This document shows positions 1 through 8,940 of a DNA stretch of 46,769 bases, in pieces. The position numbers and the translations under genes are program-made. The notes beneath the pieces are model-generated. The model did no database searches and was not told the origin of the DNA. It was given only the letters and a program-made list of their open reading frames with translations. The stretch comes from Chloroflexota bacterium (GTDB taxonomy: Bacteria; Chloroflexota; Anaerolineae; Anaerolineales; UBA11579), in NCBI GenBank assembly GCA_009391835.1, contig QWJF01000012.1:1-46769 (forward strand). Reading direction: 5' to 3'. The first letter of the stretch is position 1, and each line of letters opens with the position of its first letter.

Positions 1-581
1 CGCAAGCCGGTGGTGAGAGTGCCAAGGCCGACGCCAATCAGCAGGCCACGCATACCGCCAACGGCCAGGACGCGGTTGATATAGGGCGTTAGCGAGCGAG
101 TGAAGACGGGCAGCTCCAGGCCAAATAAAGGCGCGCTGCCGAGGAGCACCAGGAAGAGAGTGATGATGAACAGGATGGAGGCAAAATCATTGCGGTGTTG
201 GACGAGGCGGGCGGCGGCGATGGTTAGGGTGATGGCCAGGACGGCCATCAAGCTGGTTTCAAGGGGTAGCTGAATATAGGAGAAGAGCCAATCAGCGATG
301 AGGCCCTGGCGACCCTGGAAGAGGGTGATGCCAAAGGTAACGAACATGGCGGCGAGCAACACGAAACTATAAATGGGCTTTTCGTTGTTGCGGACCCGGT
401 TGAAATGCACCTGGAAGAGGTTGGCCAGCCCAAGAAGCAGCGCCACTGCAGCTAACAAAATGGCCCAGGATAGGATCTCGCCGCGCAGGCTTGCCAACTG
501 GGGAGACAGCAGACTCACGAGGACAATGAGGCCGAAGGCCATCGCCACGGCTGTGGAGAACGGAGCTCGCAGGCGTGACAT
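1..581 (-). CDS. Polytopic membrane protein, C-terminus cut by window edge
   Basis: The reading frame begins with ATG at 581-579 and runs off the left edge without a stop, so only about the first 193 residues are visible. The translation starts MSRLRAPFSTAV and contains at least five strongly hydrophobic stretches separated by short polar loops, so it is an integral membrane protein. Its ATG shares one base with the TGA of the upstream gene (TGATG), which points to translational coupling with the DUF6754-type protein. I do not recognise a catalytic motif. The function is unknown. The conserved-looking trio of overlapping genes suggests that the three products act together in or at the membrane. 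Confidence 0.7.
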   Translation of the reverse strand, partial: MSRLRAPFSTAVAMAFGLIVLVSLLSPQLASLRGEILSWAILLAAVALLLGLANLFQVHFNRVRNNEKPIYSFVLLAAMFVTFGITLFQGRQGLIADWLFSYIQLPLETSLMAVLAITLTIAAARLVQHRNDFASILFIITLFLVLLGSAPLFGLELPVFTRSLTPYINRVLAVGGMRGLLIGVGLGTLTTGL

Positions 582-1321
582 CAAGGAGCCAATCCCAGCA
601 GGCCGCCAAAAGCAAGGCTAGCAATGACGAGGATAATGAGCCAGCGGAGCACGTCTTGTGCGTGGAGACTGGCGCGATGGGCGCGGCCTGCATCCAGGTA
701 AGCGCCAGCGGCGAAAAGTTCTTCACCCAGAAGCGGCTGCTCGGAACTGGCGAAGAGCAATGCCTGCCCAGCGAGGCCGTAACTGCCGGCAAGCGAGAAA
801 GCTCCCTTGCGCTGGCCCGCGGCGGTGATGAGGGCAGCCTCCTCGCCAAAGCTGCCCATCAGGGCGCTGGCAGAAACTGAACTATCCAAGATGAGAGGCA
901 TGGTGCCGGCGCCGTAGGAGAAAGGAGTAAGGCCCGTCACACGCGCCAGGCGATTGCTGAATTGTGTGTCAAGGCCTAGATCCCGATAGGTACGGCGCAA
1001 GGTGTCTTGCGAGAGGAGGGCGAGCACGCCATCGCCGGAGGTGGCGATGGGTGGCGCATCACTATCGGAGGCGATGCTGCTGATCTGACGGAGCAGTGTG
1101 AGGCCCGCCAGGGCGGCAGCGCTTTGTGGGCCAAAGATGCCTCCGCTGCCGAGTGAGACCTGAAGGCGGGATCCATCTTCAACGGAAAGTTCAATGGTTT
1201 TGCGAAGCTTGCTGAAAGCGGGGATGTCGCGCAGAGCACGCCTCCCGGGACGGCGCGCGAGTAGGGAAAAGACCAGGATAAGCAGAAAAGCGAAGAGAAT
1301 AAGGCTAGTTTCGAGATTCAT
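581..1321 (-). CDS. DUF6754-type membrane protein, function unknown
   Basis: The product has 246 residues. It has an N-terminal membrane segment (about residues 5-22), a cationic patch (ARRPGRRALRDIP), a soluble region rich in small residues, and a second hydrophobic segment at the C-terminus (about 227-244). The motifs RDIPAF, GPQSAAALAG, LTPFSYGAGTMP and GEELFAAGAYL match my memory of proteins annotated as DUF6754 in Anaerolineae; no enzymatic role is known to me. The start ATG overlaps the TGA of the preceding small gene by four bases (ATGA), and its own stop overlaps the next start, so three genes form one transcription and translation unit. The family name is from memory and was not checked by a profile search. 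Confidence 0.65.
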   Translation of the reverse strand: MNLETSLILFAFLLILVFSLLARRPGRRALRDIPAFSKLRKTIELSVEDGSRLQVSLGSGGIFGPQSAAALAGLTLLRQISSIASDSDAPPIATSGDGVLALLSQDTLRRTYRDLGLDTQFSNRLARVTGLTPFSYGAGTMPLILDSSVSASALMGSFGEEAALITAAGQRKGAFSLAGSYGLAGQALLFASSEQPLLGEELFAAGAYLDAGRAHRASLHAQDVLRWLIILVIASLAFGGLLGLAP

Positions 1322-1587
1322 GATCTTTGGCGGAGACGGGCAGCAAAGGCTGCGCCGGCCTCAGGATCCTCAAGAAGACGAGCGAGCGCGACGAGCTGCT
1401 CATCTGGGAGCCAGGTGCTGAGCATTGGTTGGCCCACATAGAGGAATTGGGCGAGGATCAAATTAAGCGCGCCGCCAACTTCTAGAAATGCAGCGGCCAA
1501 ACGCGCCAAGCCTAGCCGTTGCAATTGGCCGGCCAGGGGCTGCATTGAAGCGCGCTCAATCTGGCTGTTCTCTGGAGAGGAAAGCAC
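1318..1587 (-). CDS. Small conserved-looking protein upstream of DUF6754 gene
   Basis: This is an 89-residue protein that starts with GTG at 1587 and stops with TGA at 1320-1318, overlapping the next ATG by four bases. It is Leu/Ala-rich, with one hydrophobic central stretch (about residues 36-53) followed by a helical tail containing LARLLEDPEAGAAFAARL. I do not recognise a family. The tight overlap with the DUF6754-type gene is the main support that it is real and belongs to the same unit. It could be a small membrane-associated partner; the hydrophobic stretch is too interrupted to call a transmembrane helix with confidence. Confidence 0.55.
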   Translation of the reverse strand: MLSSPENSQIERASMQPLAGQLQRLGLARLAAAFLEVGGALNLILAQFLYVGQPMLSTWLPDEQLVALARLLEDPEAGAAFAARLRQRS

Positions 1588-1692
1588 AGTTGGATTCTAT
1601 ATGTGCGGCTGGCGAGGGTCAAGTCAGATAAAGGTCCTGTGGATTCCCTGGATTTGAACACGGATGCTGTGAACAACGATTAAGATATAGGC

Positions 1693-2580
1693 GTGAGCGA
1701 ATGGATTGACTTTGGGCCGCCCAAAAGGCGGGGCGCAGGGCTGCAGGGAGTCGCACTACTTTTGTTGGGTGCGGCGATTGGCTTGATGCTTACCATTGCC
1801 AGCCAGAGCCCGCCCGGGCTGCTGGCGGTGGGGCTGCTGGTCGTGTCGCTGCTGTTAAGTTTGGCGCTGCCGCTGCTCTTTTACCGGCTGTACGCGCTGC
1901 TGCAAGCGGGCTATTCGATTGGACGGGGCGGACTGAAATTACGCTGGGGATTGAGGCAGGTAACGCTGCCGCACGGACGCATCGTGGATGTGGCCCTAGA
2001 TAGCGAACTGGAGGCCAAACCGCGCTTGCCGCGCTGGCGCTGGCCGGGAAGTGTTGTCGGGGTCGTGGAAGATCCCGAATTGGGCAAGGTGGAGTATCTA
2101 GCGGCGCGCAGTGATGGGCTGGTGCTGGTGGGCACCCAGGAGCAAGTGTTTGTGCTCTCCCCCGAAGCGCCCGCTGAATTCCTGGCAGCGTATCGCAGGG
2201 AAGCAGAGCGGGGCAGCCTGCGGGATTTGAAATCGAGTTCTGTGCAGCCGAGTTTCGTGCTGGCCGAGGCCGACGTGCGGCGTTTGCTGCTGGGCGGGCT
2301 AGGCCTGGCGGTGGGCTTGTTGATCCTGGTGGCGGTGCTGGCGCCGGGGCGAGAGAGCGTGGCGCTGGGTTTTGATGCGCTCGGAGATCCCTTGGGCAGC
2401 GTGCCGGGGGCGCAGTTGTTCCTGCTGCCGGGATTGAATTTGGCGCTGTTCGTGGGCGGCTTTCTGGTCGGGCTGATCCTGTACCGCGAGGCTGGGCTGG
2501 GCTGGTTGGCGCGCGTTGTCTGGGGAGGAAGTATCGCAGCAGGCGTGTTGTTTTTGGGCGCGATCCTGTTTATTTTGTAG
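1693..2580 (+). CDS. Membrane protein with bacterial PH-like domain
   Basis: The product has 295 residues from a GTG start that reads MSEWIDFGPP. Two hydrophobic helices near the N-terminus (about 20-40 and 43-70) are followed by a beta-rich region (about 70-170) beginning YSIGRGGLKLRWGLRQVTLP. That pattern fits the bacterial PH family, in which a strand with L-R-W-G is typical. Three more hydrophobic segments follow at about 195-220, 245-265 and 272-295. The soluble domain would lie on one side of the membrane between helix pairs. Ligand and role are unknown. It is transcribed away from the minus-strand trio, so a divergent promoter should lie in 1588-1692. The PH assignment comes from fold-like sequence features only. 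Confidence 0.65.
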   Translation: MSEWIDFGPPKRRGAGLQGVALLLLGAAIGLMLTIASQSPPGLLAVGLLVVSLLLSLALPLLFYRLYALLQAGYSIGRGGLKLRWGLRQVTLPHGRIVDVALDSELEAKPRLPRWRWPGSVVGVVEDPELGKVEYLAARSDGLVLVGTQEQVFVLSPEAPAEFLAAYRREAERGSLRDLKSSSVQPSFVLAEADVRRLLLGGLGLAVGLLILVAVLAPGRESVALGFDALGDPLGSVPGAQLFLLPGLNLALFVGGFLVGLILYREAGLGWLARVVWGGSIAAGVLFLGAILFIL

Positions 2581-2638
2581 GGAATCCCCATGAAACTAGC
2601 TTTTCTCCACCGTTGTACACAAGTTATCCACAGGGTTG

Positions 2639-3475
2639 ATGATGACGGTTGAGTTTTCAGGGGTGAGGATGTTGATTGCCCTAGTTTTGGCCGCTTTGGT
2701 GGCGGGCGCAGCCTGGCGCTTTGGGGCGTTAGATCGCAGCGGCTGGCTGGCGGCGACCTTGTTGGGAGGCTGGGTGTATGGCATGGGGGGGCTGAGCTGG
2801 GCTGTACTGCTGCTGGCCTTTTTTGGCTCGGCAAGCTTGCTCTCGAGGCTGTTCGCCCGGCGCAAGGCAGGGGTGGCGGCACAGTTTGCTAAAGGGGGAC
2901 GGCGCGATTGGGCGCAGGTGGCGGCCAATGGAGGACTGGGGGCACTATTTCTAGGCGCCGCTGCGCTGGGCTGGATAGGGAAGAGCACCGCCTGGCTGGG
3001 CTATGCGGTGGGGCTGGCCACAGTGACGGCGGATACCTGGGCTACTGAAGTGGGCGTGTTGAGCCGGAAGAGGCCGCGGTTGATCACCACGTGGCGCAAG
3101 GTGCCGCCGGGCACCTCGGGAGGGCTCTCGCTGCTCGGCACAGGGGCCACGCTGCTGGGCGGCGGATTGATTGGGCTGCTGGCGGCCTGGATGCAAACTG
3201 ATATGAAGTCGGGATCTGTGTTTGGGCTGGTGGCGCTGGGCGGGTTGCTGGGTTCGCTGGCGGATTCATGGATGGGGGCTACGGTGCAGGCGAGCTATTA
3301 TTGCCCGACCTGCGAGAAGGAAACTGAGCGCCACCCACTGCACAGCTGTGGAACACAGACGGAATGGCGGAGAGGCTGGCGCTGGCTGAGCAATGATTGG
3401 GTCAACTTTTTGAGCGCCTTGATAGCGGCGGGGCTGGTGTTGGGTTTGGCTGCCTTGTTCGGGGGTGTGGGATAA
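2639..3475 (+). CDS. DUF92 membrane protein (phytol/phytyl-phosphate kinase-like family)
   Basis: This is a polytopic membrane protein of about 278 residues. The block SGWLAATLLGGWVYGMGGLSW near the start, then ADTWATEVGVLSRKRPRLITT, VPPGTSGGLSLLGT and LADSWMGATVQASYYC are typical of DUF92. A member of that family in plants and cyanobacteria (VTE6) phosphorylates phytyl phosphate; transfer of that activity to this protein is inference only. A Cys-rich loop (CPTCEKETERHPLHSCG) near the C-terminus could bind metal. Several starts are possible: TTG 2636, ATG 2639 or 2642, and ATG 2669, which has a GGGGTGAGG sequence just upstream. The stop lies 22 bases before the next gene's start, so the two are probably co-transcribed. 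Confidence 0.8.
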   Translation: MMTVEFSGVRMLIALVLAALVAGAAWRFGALDRSGWLAATLLGGWVYGMGGLSWAVLLLAFFGSASLLSRLFARRKAGVAAQFAKGGRRDWAQVAANGGLGALFLGAAALGWIGKSTAWLGYAVGLATVTADTWATEVGVLSRKRPRLITTWRKVPPGTSGGLSLLGTGATLLGGGLIGLLAAWMQTDMKSGSVFGLVALGGLLGSLADSWMGATVQASYYCPTCEKETERHPLHSCGTQTEWRRGWRWLSNDWVNFLSALIAAGLVLGLAALFGGVG

Positions 3476-3497
3476 TCGGTCGGCCGATGGAGATCAA

Positions 3498-4685
3498 ATG
3501 AGTAAATTCCGAGTGCCGATGTCGCAGCCGGATATCAGCGAAGGGGAGCGCGAGGCGATGTTGGGCGTGCTGGATACGCCGCGGCTGAGTATGGGCAAGT
3601 TTACGGATGCCTTTGAAGCCGACGCGCGCGCCTATACGGGCGCTAAGCACGCCGTGGCGGTCGCGTCGGGGACGGCGGGGCTGCACTTGTGCGTGCGGGC
3701 GGTCGGGATCGCTGCCGGCGACCTGGTGCTGACTACACCCTTTTCGTTTGTGGCCTCGAGCAACGTGATGTTGTATGAAAAAGCCGTGCCCGTCTTCGTG
3801 GATGCGGAAGCGGTCAGTGGCAATATTGATGTGGTGCAACTGGCCGAGGCGGCGGCAGATCTGAAGGCGGGTGGCGAGCGCGCCGCCCGGTGGCTGCCGC
3901 GTAAGGGGGCTGAAGGGGCCGGCCCGCTAAAGGCGATTTTGGCGGTAGATGTGTTTGGTCAGCCGGCGGATTATGAGGCCATCCAACGGATTGCCGATGA
4001 GCACGGGCTGGCGGTGATTGAAGATTCTTGCGAGGCGATCGGCGCTGAATATAAGGGCAGGAAGGCCGGATTACTGGGGGATATGGGCGTGTTCGCCTTT
4101 TATCCGAACAAACAGATGACTACCGGCGAAGGCGGCATGATCGTCACCGATGACGGCGCCGCGGCGGAGACCATGCGGGCGCTGCGCAATCAGGGGCGCG
4201 CTCCAGGGGACACCTGGCTGCAGCACGAATTCCTGGGCTACAACTACCGGCTACCGGAGATGAGCGCGGCGCTGGGGCAATTGCAGATGCGACGGCTGGA
4301 TGAATTGCTGGAGAAACGTGCTCAAGTGGCCGCCTGGTATGCAGAGCAGTTGGGGGGCCAGCCCATGATTGAACGGCCTGTGATCCTACCGGAGACAACG
4401 CGGATGAGCTGGTTCCTGTACGTGGTGCGCCTGGGGGTGGGGCTTGACCGCGACGGGGTGATCCGTGAGTTGGAGAGCCGCGGCATCCCCAGCCGCCCGT
4501 ATTTCGCGCCGATCCATTTGCAGCCTTACATGCGTGAACAATTTGGTTATCAGGCGGGTGATTTTGTGGTTGCCGAGGAGCTGGGCGGGCGCGGGCTGGC
4601 GCTGCCATTTTCGAGCGTGATGAGCGAGGATCAGGTCGCGCTGGTATGCAGGGATGTGTTGGAGGTCGTTAAAGCGGGATCGTAA
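3498..4685 (+). CDS. DegT/DnrJ/EryC1/StrS family PLP-dependent aminotransferase
   Basis: The product has 395 residues and is a sugar aminotransferase-type enzyme that would use pyridoxal phosphate to aminate a nucleotide-linked keto sugar or related substrate in the cytoplasm. The N-terminus MSKFRVPMSQPDIS, the phosphate-binding block ASGTAGLHLCVRAVG, VDVFGQPADYEAI, EDSCEAIGAEYKG and the PLP lysine in FYPNKQMTTGEGG (Lys205) are family signatures. The ATG at 3498 is preceded by GGAG at good spacing; an upstream in-frame GTG at 3465 would overlap the previous gene and is less likely. A roughly 20-residue Gly/Arg-rich insertion (about 117-135) precedes the cofactor region. The true substrate cannot be told from the sequence, because no sugar-nucleotide genes are adjacent. 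Confidence 0.92.
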   Translation: MSKFRVPMSQPDISEGEREAMLGVLDTPRLSMGKFTDAFEADARAYTGAKHAVAVASGTAGLHLCVRAVGIAAGDLVLTTPFSFVASSNVMLYEKAVPVFVDAEAVSGNIDVVQLAEAAADLKAGGERAARWLPRKGAEGAGPLKAILAVDVFGQPADYEAIQRIADEHGLAVIEDSCEAIGAEYKGRKAGLLGDMGVFAFYPNKQMTTGEGGMIVTDDGAAAETMRALRNQGRAPGDTWLQHEFLGYNYRLPEMSAALGQLQMRRLDELLEKRAQVAAWYAEQLGGQPMIERPVILPETTRMSWFLYVVRLGVGLDRDGVIRELESRGIPSRPYFAPIHLQPYMREQFGYQAGDFVVAEELGGRGLALPFSSVMSEDQVALVCRDVLEVVKAGS

Positions 4686-4710
4686 TTGACGAGGGGGAGT
4701 GGAATAGCAG

Positions 4711-5311
4711 TTATTTAATAATGCCGGAGACGTCCAGCGCGGAATAGACGAGAAGCAGGGAAAGCAGGGAGTTGACCAGGAGACGGATACGGGGGTTGCG
4801 CAGCTGGGTCTTGATGGCGCTGCCGAACAAAGTCCAGACTGAGATAGCGGTGAAGGCGGTGAGGGCAAGCAGCAGGGCGGCGAGCAGGAGTTGGGGCGCT
4901 TGATCAGTGATGGGGGCCAGGAAGGTGGAAAAAAAGGGTGAGCCCGAACACAATCAGCTTGGGGTTGAGTAATTGCAGCAGCAGACCATTGGTAAAACCC
5001 AGAGGTTTTGTTTCATGGTCGTCAAAGCCATAGCTGGCCTTGAATGTGGCGTAGGCGAGGTAGAGGATGTAGGCGGCGCCAACGTAGCGCAGGGTGGATT
5101 GAAGGCTGGGGAAGACGCTGAGTAGCGAAGCAGAGACCCAGGCGCTGACCAGAATCATAAAGAAGAAACCGATCACGATGCCGATCAGGTACTTGAACGT
5201 GGCGCGGTAACCGTGCAGAACGCCCATCGCGGCCGCGGAAATGTTGTTGGGTCCGGGCGTAAAGACGGAAATGACCACGAAGGTAATCAGCGGCAAAAGA
5301 TCAGTGGACAG
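4711..5311 (-). pseudogene. LysE-family amino-acid exporter, frameshifted
   Basis: Two overlapping frames together make one complete LysE/RhtB-type translocator of about 200 residues. The N-terminal part has the hallmark TPGPNN motif and three or four membrane helices; the C-terminal part (frame ending at 4711) has the last two. The frames join at a run of seven A on the plus strand (4929-4935). With six, the reading would continue LTLFSTFLAPIT as expected for the family. This is either a real disrupting mutation or a homopolymer sequencing error. The best start is CTG at 5311-5309, seven bases after AAGGAG (5324-5319), giving STDLLPLITFVVIS; TTG 5296 is the next choice. It lies 19 bases after pheT and probably belongs to that operon. 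Confidence 0.8.
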
Positions 5312-5330
5312 CCGAAATCTCCTTGCCTGG

Positions 5331-7874
5331 TCAGCCTTCTTTTCTCAATACGGCGCCCAGTTCCTGCGCCAGGCGGGTCTCAATCCGGGCGCGCACTTTG
5401 GCAACTTCGTCGTCCGTGAGGGTGCGCTCAGGGTGCAGATAGGTGAGCTTGAACGCGAGGCTCTTTTTGCCTTTGCCCACCTGCTCGCCGCGATAAATAT
5501 CGAAGAGCGCAACGGCGGATAGCAGTTGTCCACCGGTTTGGTAGATCATAGCTCGCACTTCCCCGGCGGGTAGATCCTCGGCGACAATAAAGGCCATATC
5601 TTCCAGCACCGGCGGATAGGCAGGCACCGCTTCTGAATCGAAGCGTTCCGGGATGGCATCCAAGAGCGCCTGCATGTTGAAGGTGGCGGCCAAAATGGGG
5701 CGATCAGGCACGTCGTATTGAGCCTGCACGAGCGGGTGCAGCTCGCCAAAAACGCCAAGCTGCTTCTCGCCGAGTAGCACTTTGGCGCACTTTCCTGGGT
5801 GGAAAGCGGGGTGCTCGGCGGGCGCATAGCGAACGCCTTCCACTTGCAGGCCCTCCAACATCTGTTCCACCATCCCTTTAATATCTCCGAAATCCATCTG
5901 GCCATCGCTGGCTGCCCCCCAATAGCTGGCGGCGCGCGGCCCGCTCAAGGCCAACACCAGGCGGCTGATCTCGTCTGGCAGCGGGCCGGCCTCCGAGACG
6001 TTGAAAATGGGGCCGATCTCGAAGAGCACGATGCGCTCGCGGATATTGACGTTGCGCTCGACTATCTCCAGGAGGCTGGCAAGCAGGCTCTTACGCAGCA
6101 CGGCACGTTCGGCGGAGATGGCATTCATCAGTGCCACGTTGGGCTTGCCCTCGGGCGCGGTGTCGGGTGGGAGGCGGCGGGCCTCCTGTTCGGGGGAGGT
6201 CATGCGGTAGGTGATGGCTTCCTGCAGCCCTAGATCTACCAGCACATCTTTGACGCGCTCCTCCAAATCCAGAGAGCGATTGCCGCGTTGTGGTGGTAGG
6301 GCATCGGCCATGCGCGTTTCGGGGATATTTTCGTAGCCGTAGATGCGGGCGATCTCTTCCATGATGTCGGCCTGGCCGACAACGCCCTCGCCGATATCCA
6401 GGCGATGGTCTGGCGAGCGGACGGTGAGCGTTTCGCCTTTGGCGTTGACTTCGAATTCGAGCTTCTCGAGAATGTCGCTGATTTGCTTGGCGGAGAGCTG
6501 GATGCCCAACCAGCGGTCCACATCGGCGGGCGTGATGACAACCTGAGCTGGCTCGGCTTTTAACGGGTACTCGTCGATGAGGCCCTCGGCGACTTTGCCG
6601 CCGGACCACTGGCGCATGAGTTCCAGGCCGCGGCTAACGCCGCGCGGCGCCATCTCGGGGTGCACACCGCGCGAGAAACGATAGGCCGCTTCGCTGGACA
6701 TGCGCTGGGCGTTCAGCGTGCGGCGGATGTTAATGAAGTCCCAAGCTGCGCCTTCGAGAAGCACATTTTTGGTGTCCTCAGTAACTTCGGATTCGAGTCC
6801 GCCCATCACGCCGCCGATGGAGAGCGAGCCGGCCGTATCGCAGACGAGGACGGTGAAATCATCCAGCTTGCGGGTTTCATCGTCCAGGGTGACGAGGGTT
6901 TCGCCCGATTTGGCGCGGCGGGTGATGATGGTGGGCACTTTGCCTTTTGCGCGTGCCACAAGCAAGTCGTAATCGAAGGCGTGCAGCGGCTCGCCGAGCT
7001 CAAGCATGGAGTAGTTGGTGGCGTCCACGATGTTGTTGATCGGGCGCATGCCCGCCAGGCGCAGGCGGCGCCGGATGGGCTCGGGGCTGGGGCCAACCTC
7101 GATAGCTTCGATGAGGCCGAGCACAAAGCGCGGGTTCAACTCCGGCTCCTTGATCTCGATGCGGGCCTTGCCCTGGATTGCCGGCCCTTCGGCTTTGACC
7201 TGGCTTGGCATGGGCTTGAGCTTGCGGGCGGTGAGAGCCGCGACTTCGCGGGCGATACCGTACATATTGGCATTGCGGGCAATGTTAGGGGTGATGGCGA
7301 TATCGAAGACGGCATCCCCGAGCACCTCGGCGAGCGGCGTGCCGGCCTCGGCTTTTTCATCCAGGAAGAGGATGCCCTCATGCTCTTCGGAGATGCCCAA
7401 CTCCTTTTCGGAGCAGACCATTGAATAGGATTCCACGCCGCGGATCTTGGCGCGCTTGAGCACGGTTTTGTGGAAACCGGATTGATGTCCATCGTAGATC
7501 TCGGCGCCTTCTTTGGCGTAGGCGACCTTGAGTGGCTTTTTCAACGCACCTTGGCCCTTGAACTCAAAGAGGTTGGTTGCGCCGGTGAGCACAGTGTGCT
7601 CTTGTTGGCCATCGAAGAGGCGGCAGAGGACGAGGCGGTCGGCATCCGGATGGGGGCCAACCTCGCGGATTACGCCGACGACCAGCAGCTCAGGATCCCA
7701 GGCCATGCCGCTGATCTTGGTTTGCTGGGGACCATCGGCGGCGGGCATGGGCAGGCCGACATAGTGGATCTGCTCCACTTCCAGGCCGGCCATCGTGAGG
7801 GTGTGGGCGAGATCGTCGAGGGGTAAACCCTTGAGATCGACGAAATCTTGGAGCCAGGAAATGGGTACTTTCAT
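5331..7874 (-). CDS. pheT: Phenylalanine--tRNA ligase beta subunit
   Basis: The product has 847 residues, the usual length for a bacterial PheT. It forms the alpha2-beta2 enzyme that charges tRNA-Phe. The N-terminus MKVPISWLQDFV is typical. An OB-fold tRNA-binding domain (about 60-180) follows, then the B3/B4 editing domain (about 215-400, with HAFDYDLL and the GGVMGG block), the B5 domain (about 420-490), the catalytic-like core (LRKSLLASLLEIVERN region) and the C-terminal ferredoxin-fold anticodon-binding domain ending with RTLTDDEVAKVRARI. It starts 10 bases after the pheS stop, so the two are one operon under the T-box leader. Nothing appears damaged. Confidence 0.98.
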   Translation of the reverse strand: MKVPISWLQDFVDLKGLPLDDLAHTLTMAGLEVEQIHYVGLPMPAADGPQQTKISGMAWDPELLVVGVIREVGPHPDADRLVLCRLFDGQQEHTVLTGATNLFEFKGQGALKKPLKVAYAKEGAEIYDGHQSGFHKTVLKRAKIRGVESYSMVCSEKELGISEEHEGILFLDEKAEAGTPLAEVLGDAVFDIAITPNIARNANMYGIAREVAALTARKLKPMPSQVKAEGPAIQGKARIEIKEPELNPRFVLGLIEAIEVGPSPEPIRRRLRLAGMRPINNIVDATNYSMLELGEPLHAFDYDLLVARAKGKVPTIITRRAKSGETLVTLDDETRKLDDFTVLVCDTAGSLSIGGVMGGLESEVTEDTKNVLLEGAAWDFINIRRTLNAQRMSSEAAYRFSRGVHPEMAPRGVSRGLELMRQWSGGKVAEGLIDEYPLKAEPAQVVITPADVDRWLGIQLSAKQISDILEKLEFEVNAKGETLTVRSPDHRLDIGEGVVGQADIMEEIARIYGYENIPETRMADALPPQRGNRSLDLEERVKDVLVDLGLQEAITYRMTSPEQEARRLPPDTAPEGKPNVALMNAISAERAVLRKSLLASLLEIVERNVNIRERIVLFEIGPIFNVSEAGPLPDEISRLVLALSGPRAASYWGAASDGQMDFGDIKGMVEQMLEGLQVEGVRYAPAEHPAFHPGKCAKVLLGEKQLGVFGELHPLVQAQYDVPDRPILAATFNMQALLDAIPERFDSEAVPAYPPVLEDMAFIVAEDLPAGEVRAMIYQTGGQLLSAVALFDIYRGEQVGKGKKSLAFKLTYLHPERTLTDDEVAKVRARIETRLAQELGAVLRKEG

Positions 7875-7884
7875 GTTTGCCTAC

Positions 7885-8940
7885 TTAGAACTGTTCGAGG
7901 AAGCGCAAATCATTGCGCCAGAAATAGCGAATATCTTCAATGCGGTAACGCAGCATCGTGAGGCGTTCGGGGCCCATACCAAAGGCGAAGCCGGAATAGA
8001 CTTCGGGGTCGTAGCCGCCGTTACGTAGCACGTTGGGGTGCACCATGCCGCTGCCTAGGATTTCGAGCCAGCCGGTTTGCTTGCAGACTGGGCAGCCTTC
8101 CCCGCCACAGACAAAGCACTCGACATCCATCTCGGCGCTGGGTTCAGTGAAGGGGAAGTGCGAGGCGCGGAAGCGGGTGCGCACATCGGGGTTGAAGAAG
8201 CGGCGTGCGAAATCGCTGAGCGTGCCCTTCAAATCGCCGAAGGTGATGCGTTTGCCCACGGCGAGGCCTTCCACTTGGGTGAACTGGATTTCGGAGCGGG
8301 CCGTGATCTGCTCGTAGCGATAGCACATGCCGGGCAGGATGATGCGCACGGGAGACGGGTTATCTGGATCGCGGGCCACGGCTTCGCGCATGGCGTGAAT
8401 CTGGCCGGGCGACGTGTGCGTGCGGAGCAGAAGGGGATTCTCATCGCTGCCGCCCTCCACATAGAAGGAATCCTGCATCTCGCGGGCGGGATGGTTGGGC
8501 GGGAAATTCAGCAGCTGGAAGTTGTATACGTCGGTTTCGACGTCGCGAGAACGATAGACCTGAAAGCCCATCTCGGCGAAGATGCGCCGGATCTCGCGCA
8601 TGGTTTGGGTGACGGGATGCAGGCGGCCGAGGGGCACGCGGCGGCCGGGCAAGGTGACGTCCACTTGCTCGGTTTCGAGCGATTGGGCAACGCGGCCGGC
8701 CTTGAGGGCCGTTTCCCTCTTGGCCAATGCACCTTCCAGGGCGACCTTGACCTGGTTGGCGGCCTGGCCAGCGGCGGGGCGCTCGTCTTTACCGAGGGCG
8801 CCCAAATTCTTGAAGGCCTGCATCACGGCTGAATTGCGACCGAGATGCTTCGTGCGCCAGGCCTGCAAATCCGCTTCGCTGGCGACCTTTTCAAGGGTGG
8901 CGAGGCCATCCTTTTCGATGCTTTTTAATTCATCCAGCAT
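7885..8940 (-). CDS. pheS: Phenylalanine--tRNA ligase alpha subunit
   Basis: The product has 351 residues. It is the catalytic class II synthetase subunit, which activates Phe and transfers it to tRNA-Phe. The start is ATG 8940 (MLDELKSIEKDG), which follows the T-box terminator. A longer frame to 9051 merely translates the leader RNA. An N-terminal coiled-coil tRNA-binding arm (about 1-95) is followed by LHPVTQTMREIRRIF, motif 2 (CYRYEQITARSEIQFTQVEG) and motif 3 (FGMGPERLTMLRY). A four-cysteine knuckle, CFVCGGEGCPVC, sits between motifs 2 and 3 and may bind zinc. pheS and pheT share one T-box leader, so expression should rise when uncharged tRNA-Phe accumulates. Confidence 0.98.
   Translation of the reverse strand: MLDELKSIEKDGLATLEKVASEADLQAWRTKHLGRNSAVMQAFKNLGALGKDERPAAGQAANQVKVALEGALAKRETALKAGRVAQSLETEQVDVTLPGRRVPLGRLHPVTQTMREIRRIFAEMGFQVYRSRDVETDVYNFQLLNFPPNHPAREMQDSFYVEGGSDENPLLLRTHTSPGQIHAMREAVARDPDNPSPVRIILPGMCYRYEQITARSEIQFTQVEGLAVGKRITFGDLKGTLSDFARRFFNPDVRTRFRASHFPFTEPSAEMDVECFVCGGEGCPVCKQTGWLEILGSGMVHPNVLRNGGYDPEVYSGFAFGMGPERLTMLRYRIEDIRYFWRNDLRFLEQF

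Noticed and set aside
1911-2882. Long minus-strand frame (323 codons) across the PH-like and DUF92 genes
   Set aside because: Its translation is Ser/Pro/Arg-rich and it crosses two well-supported plus-strand membrane genes.
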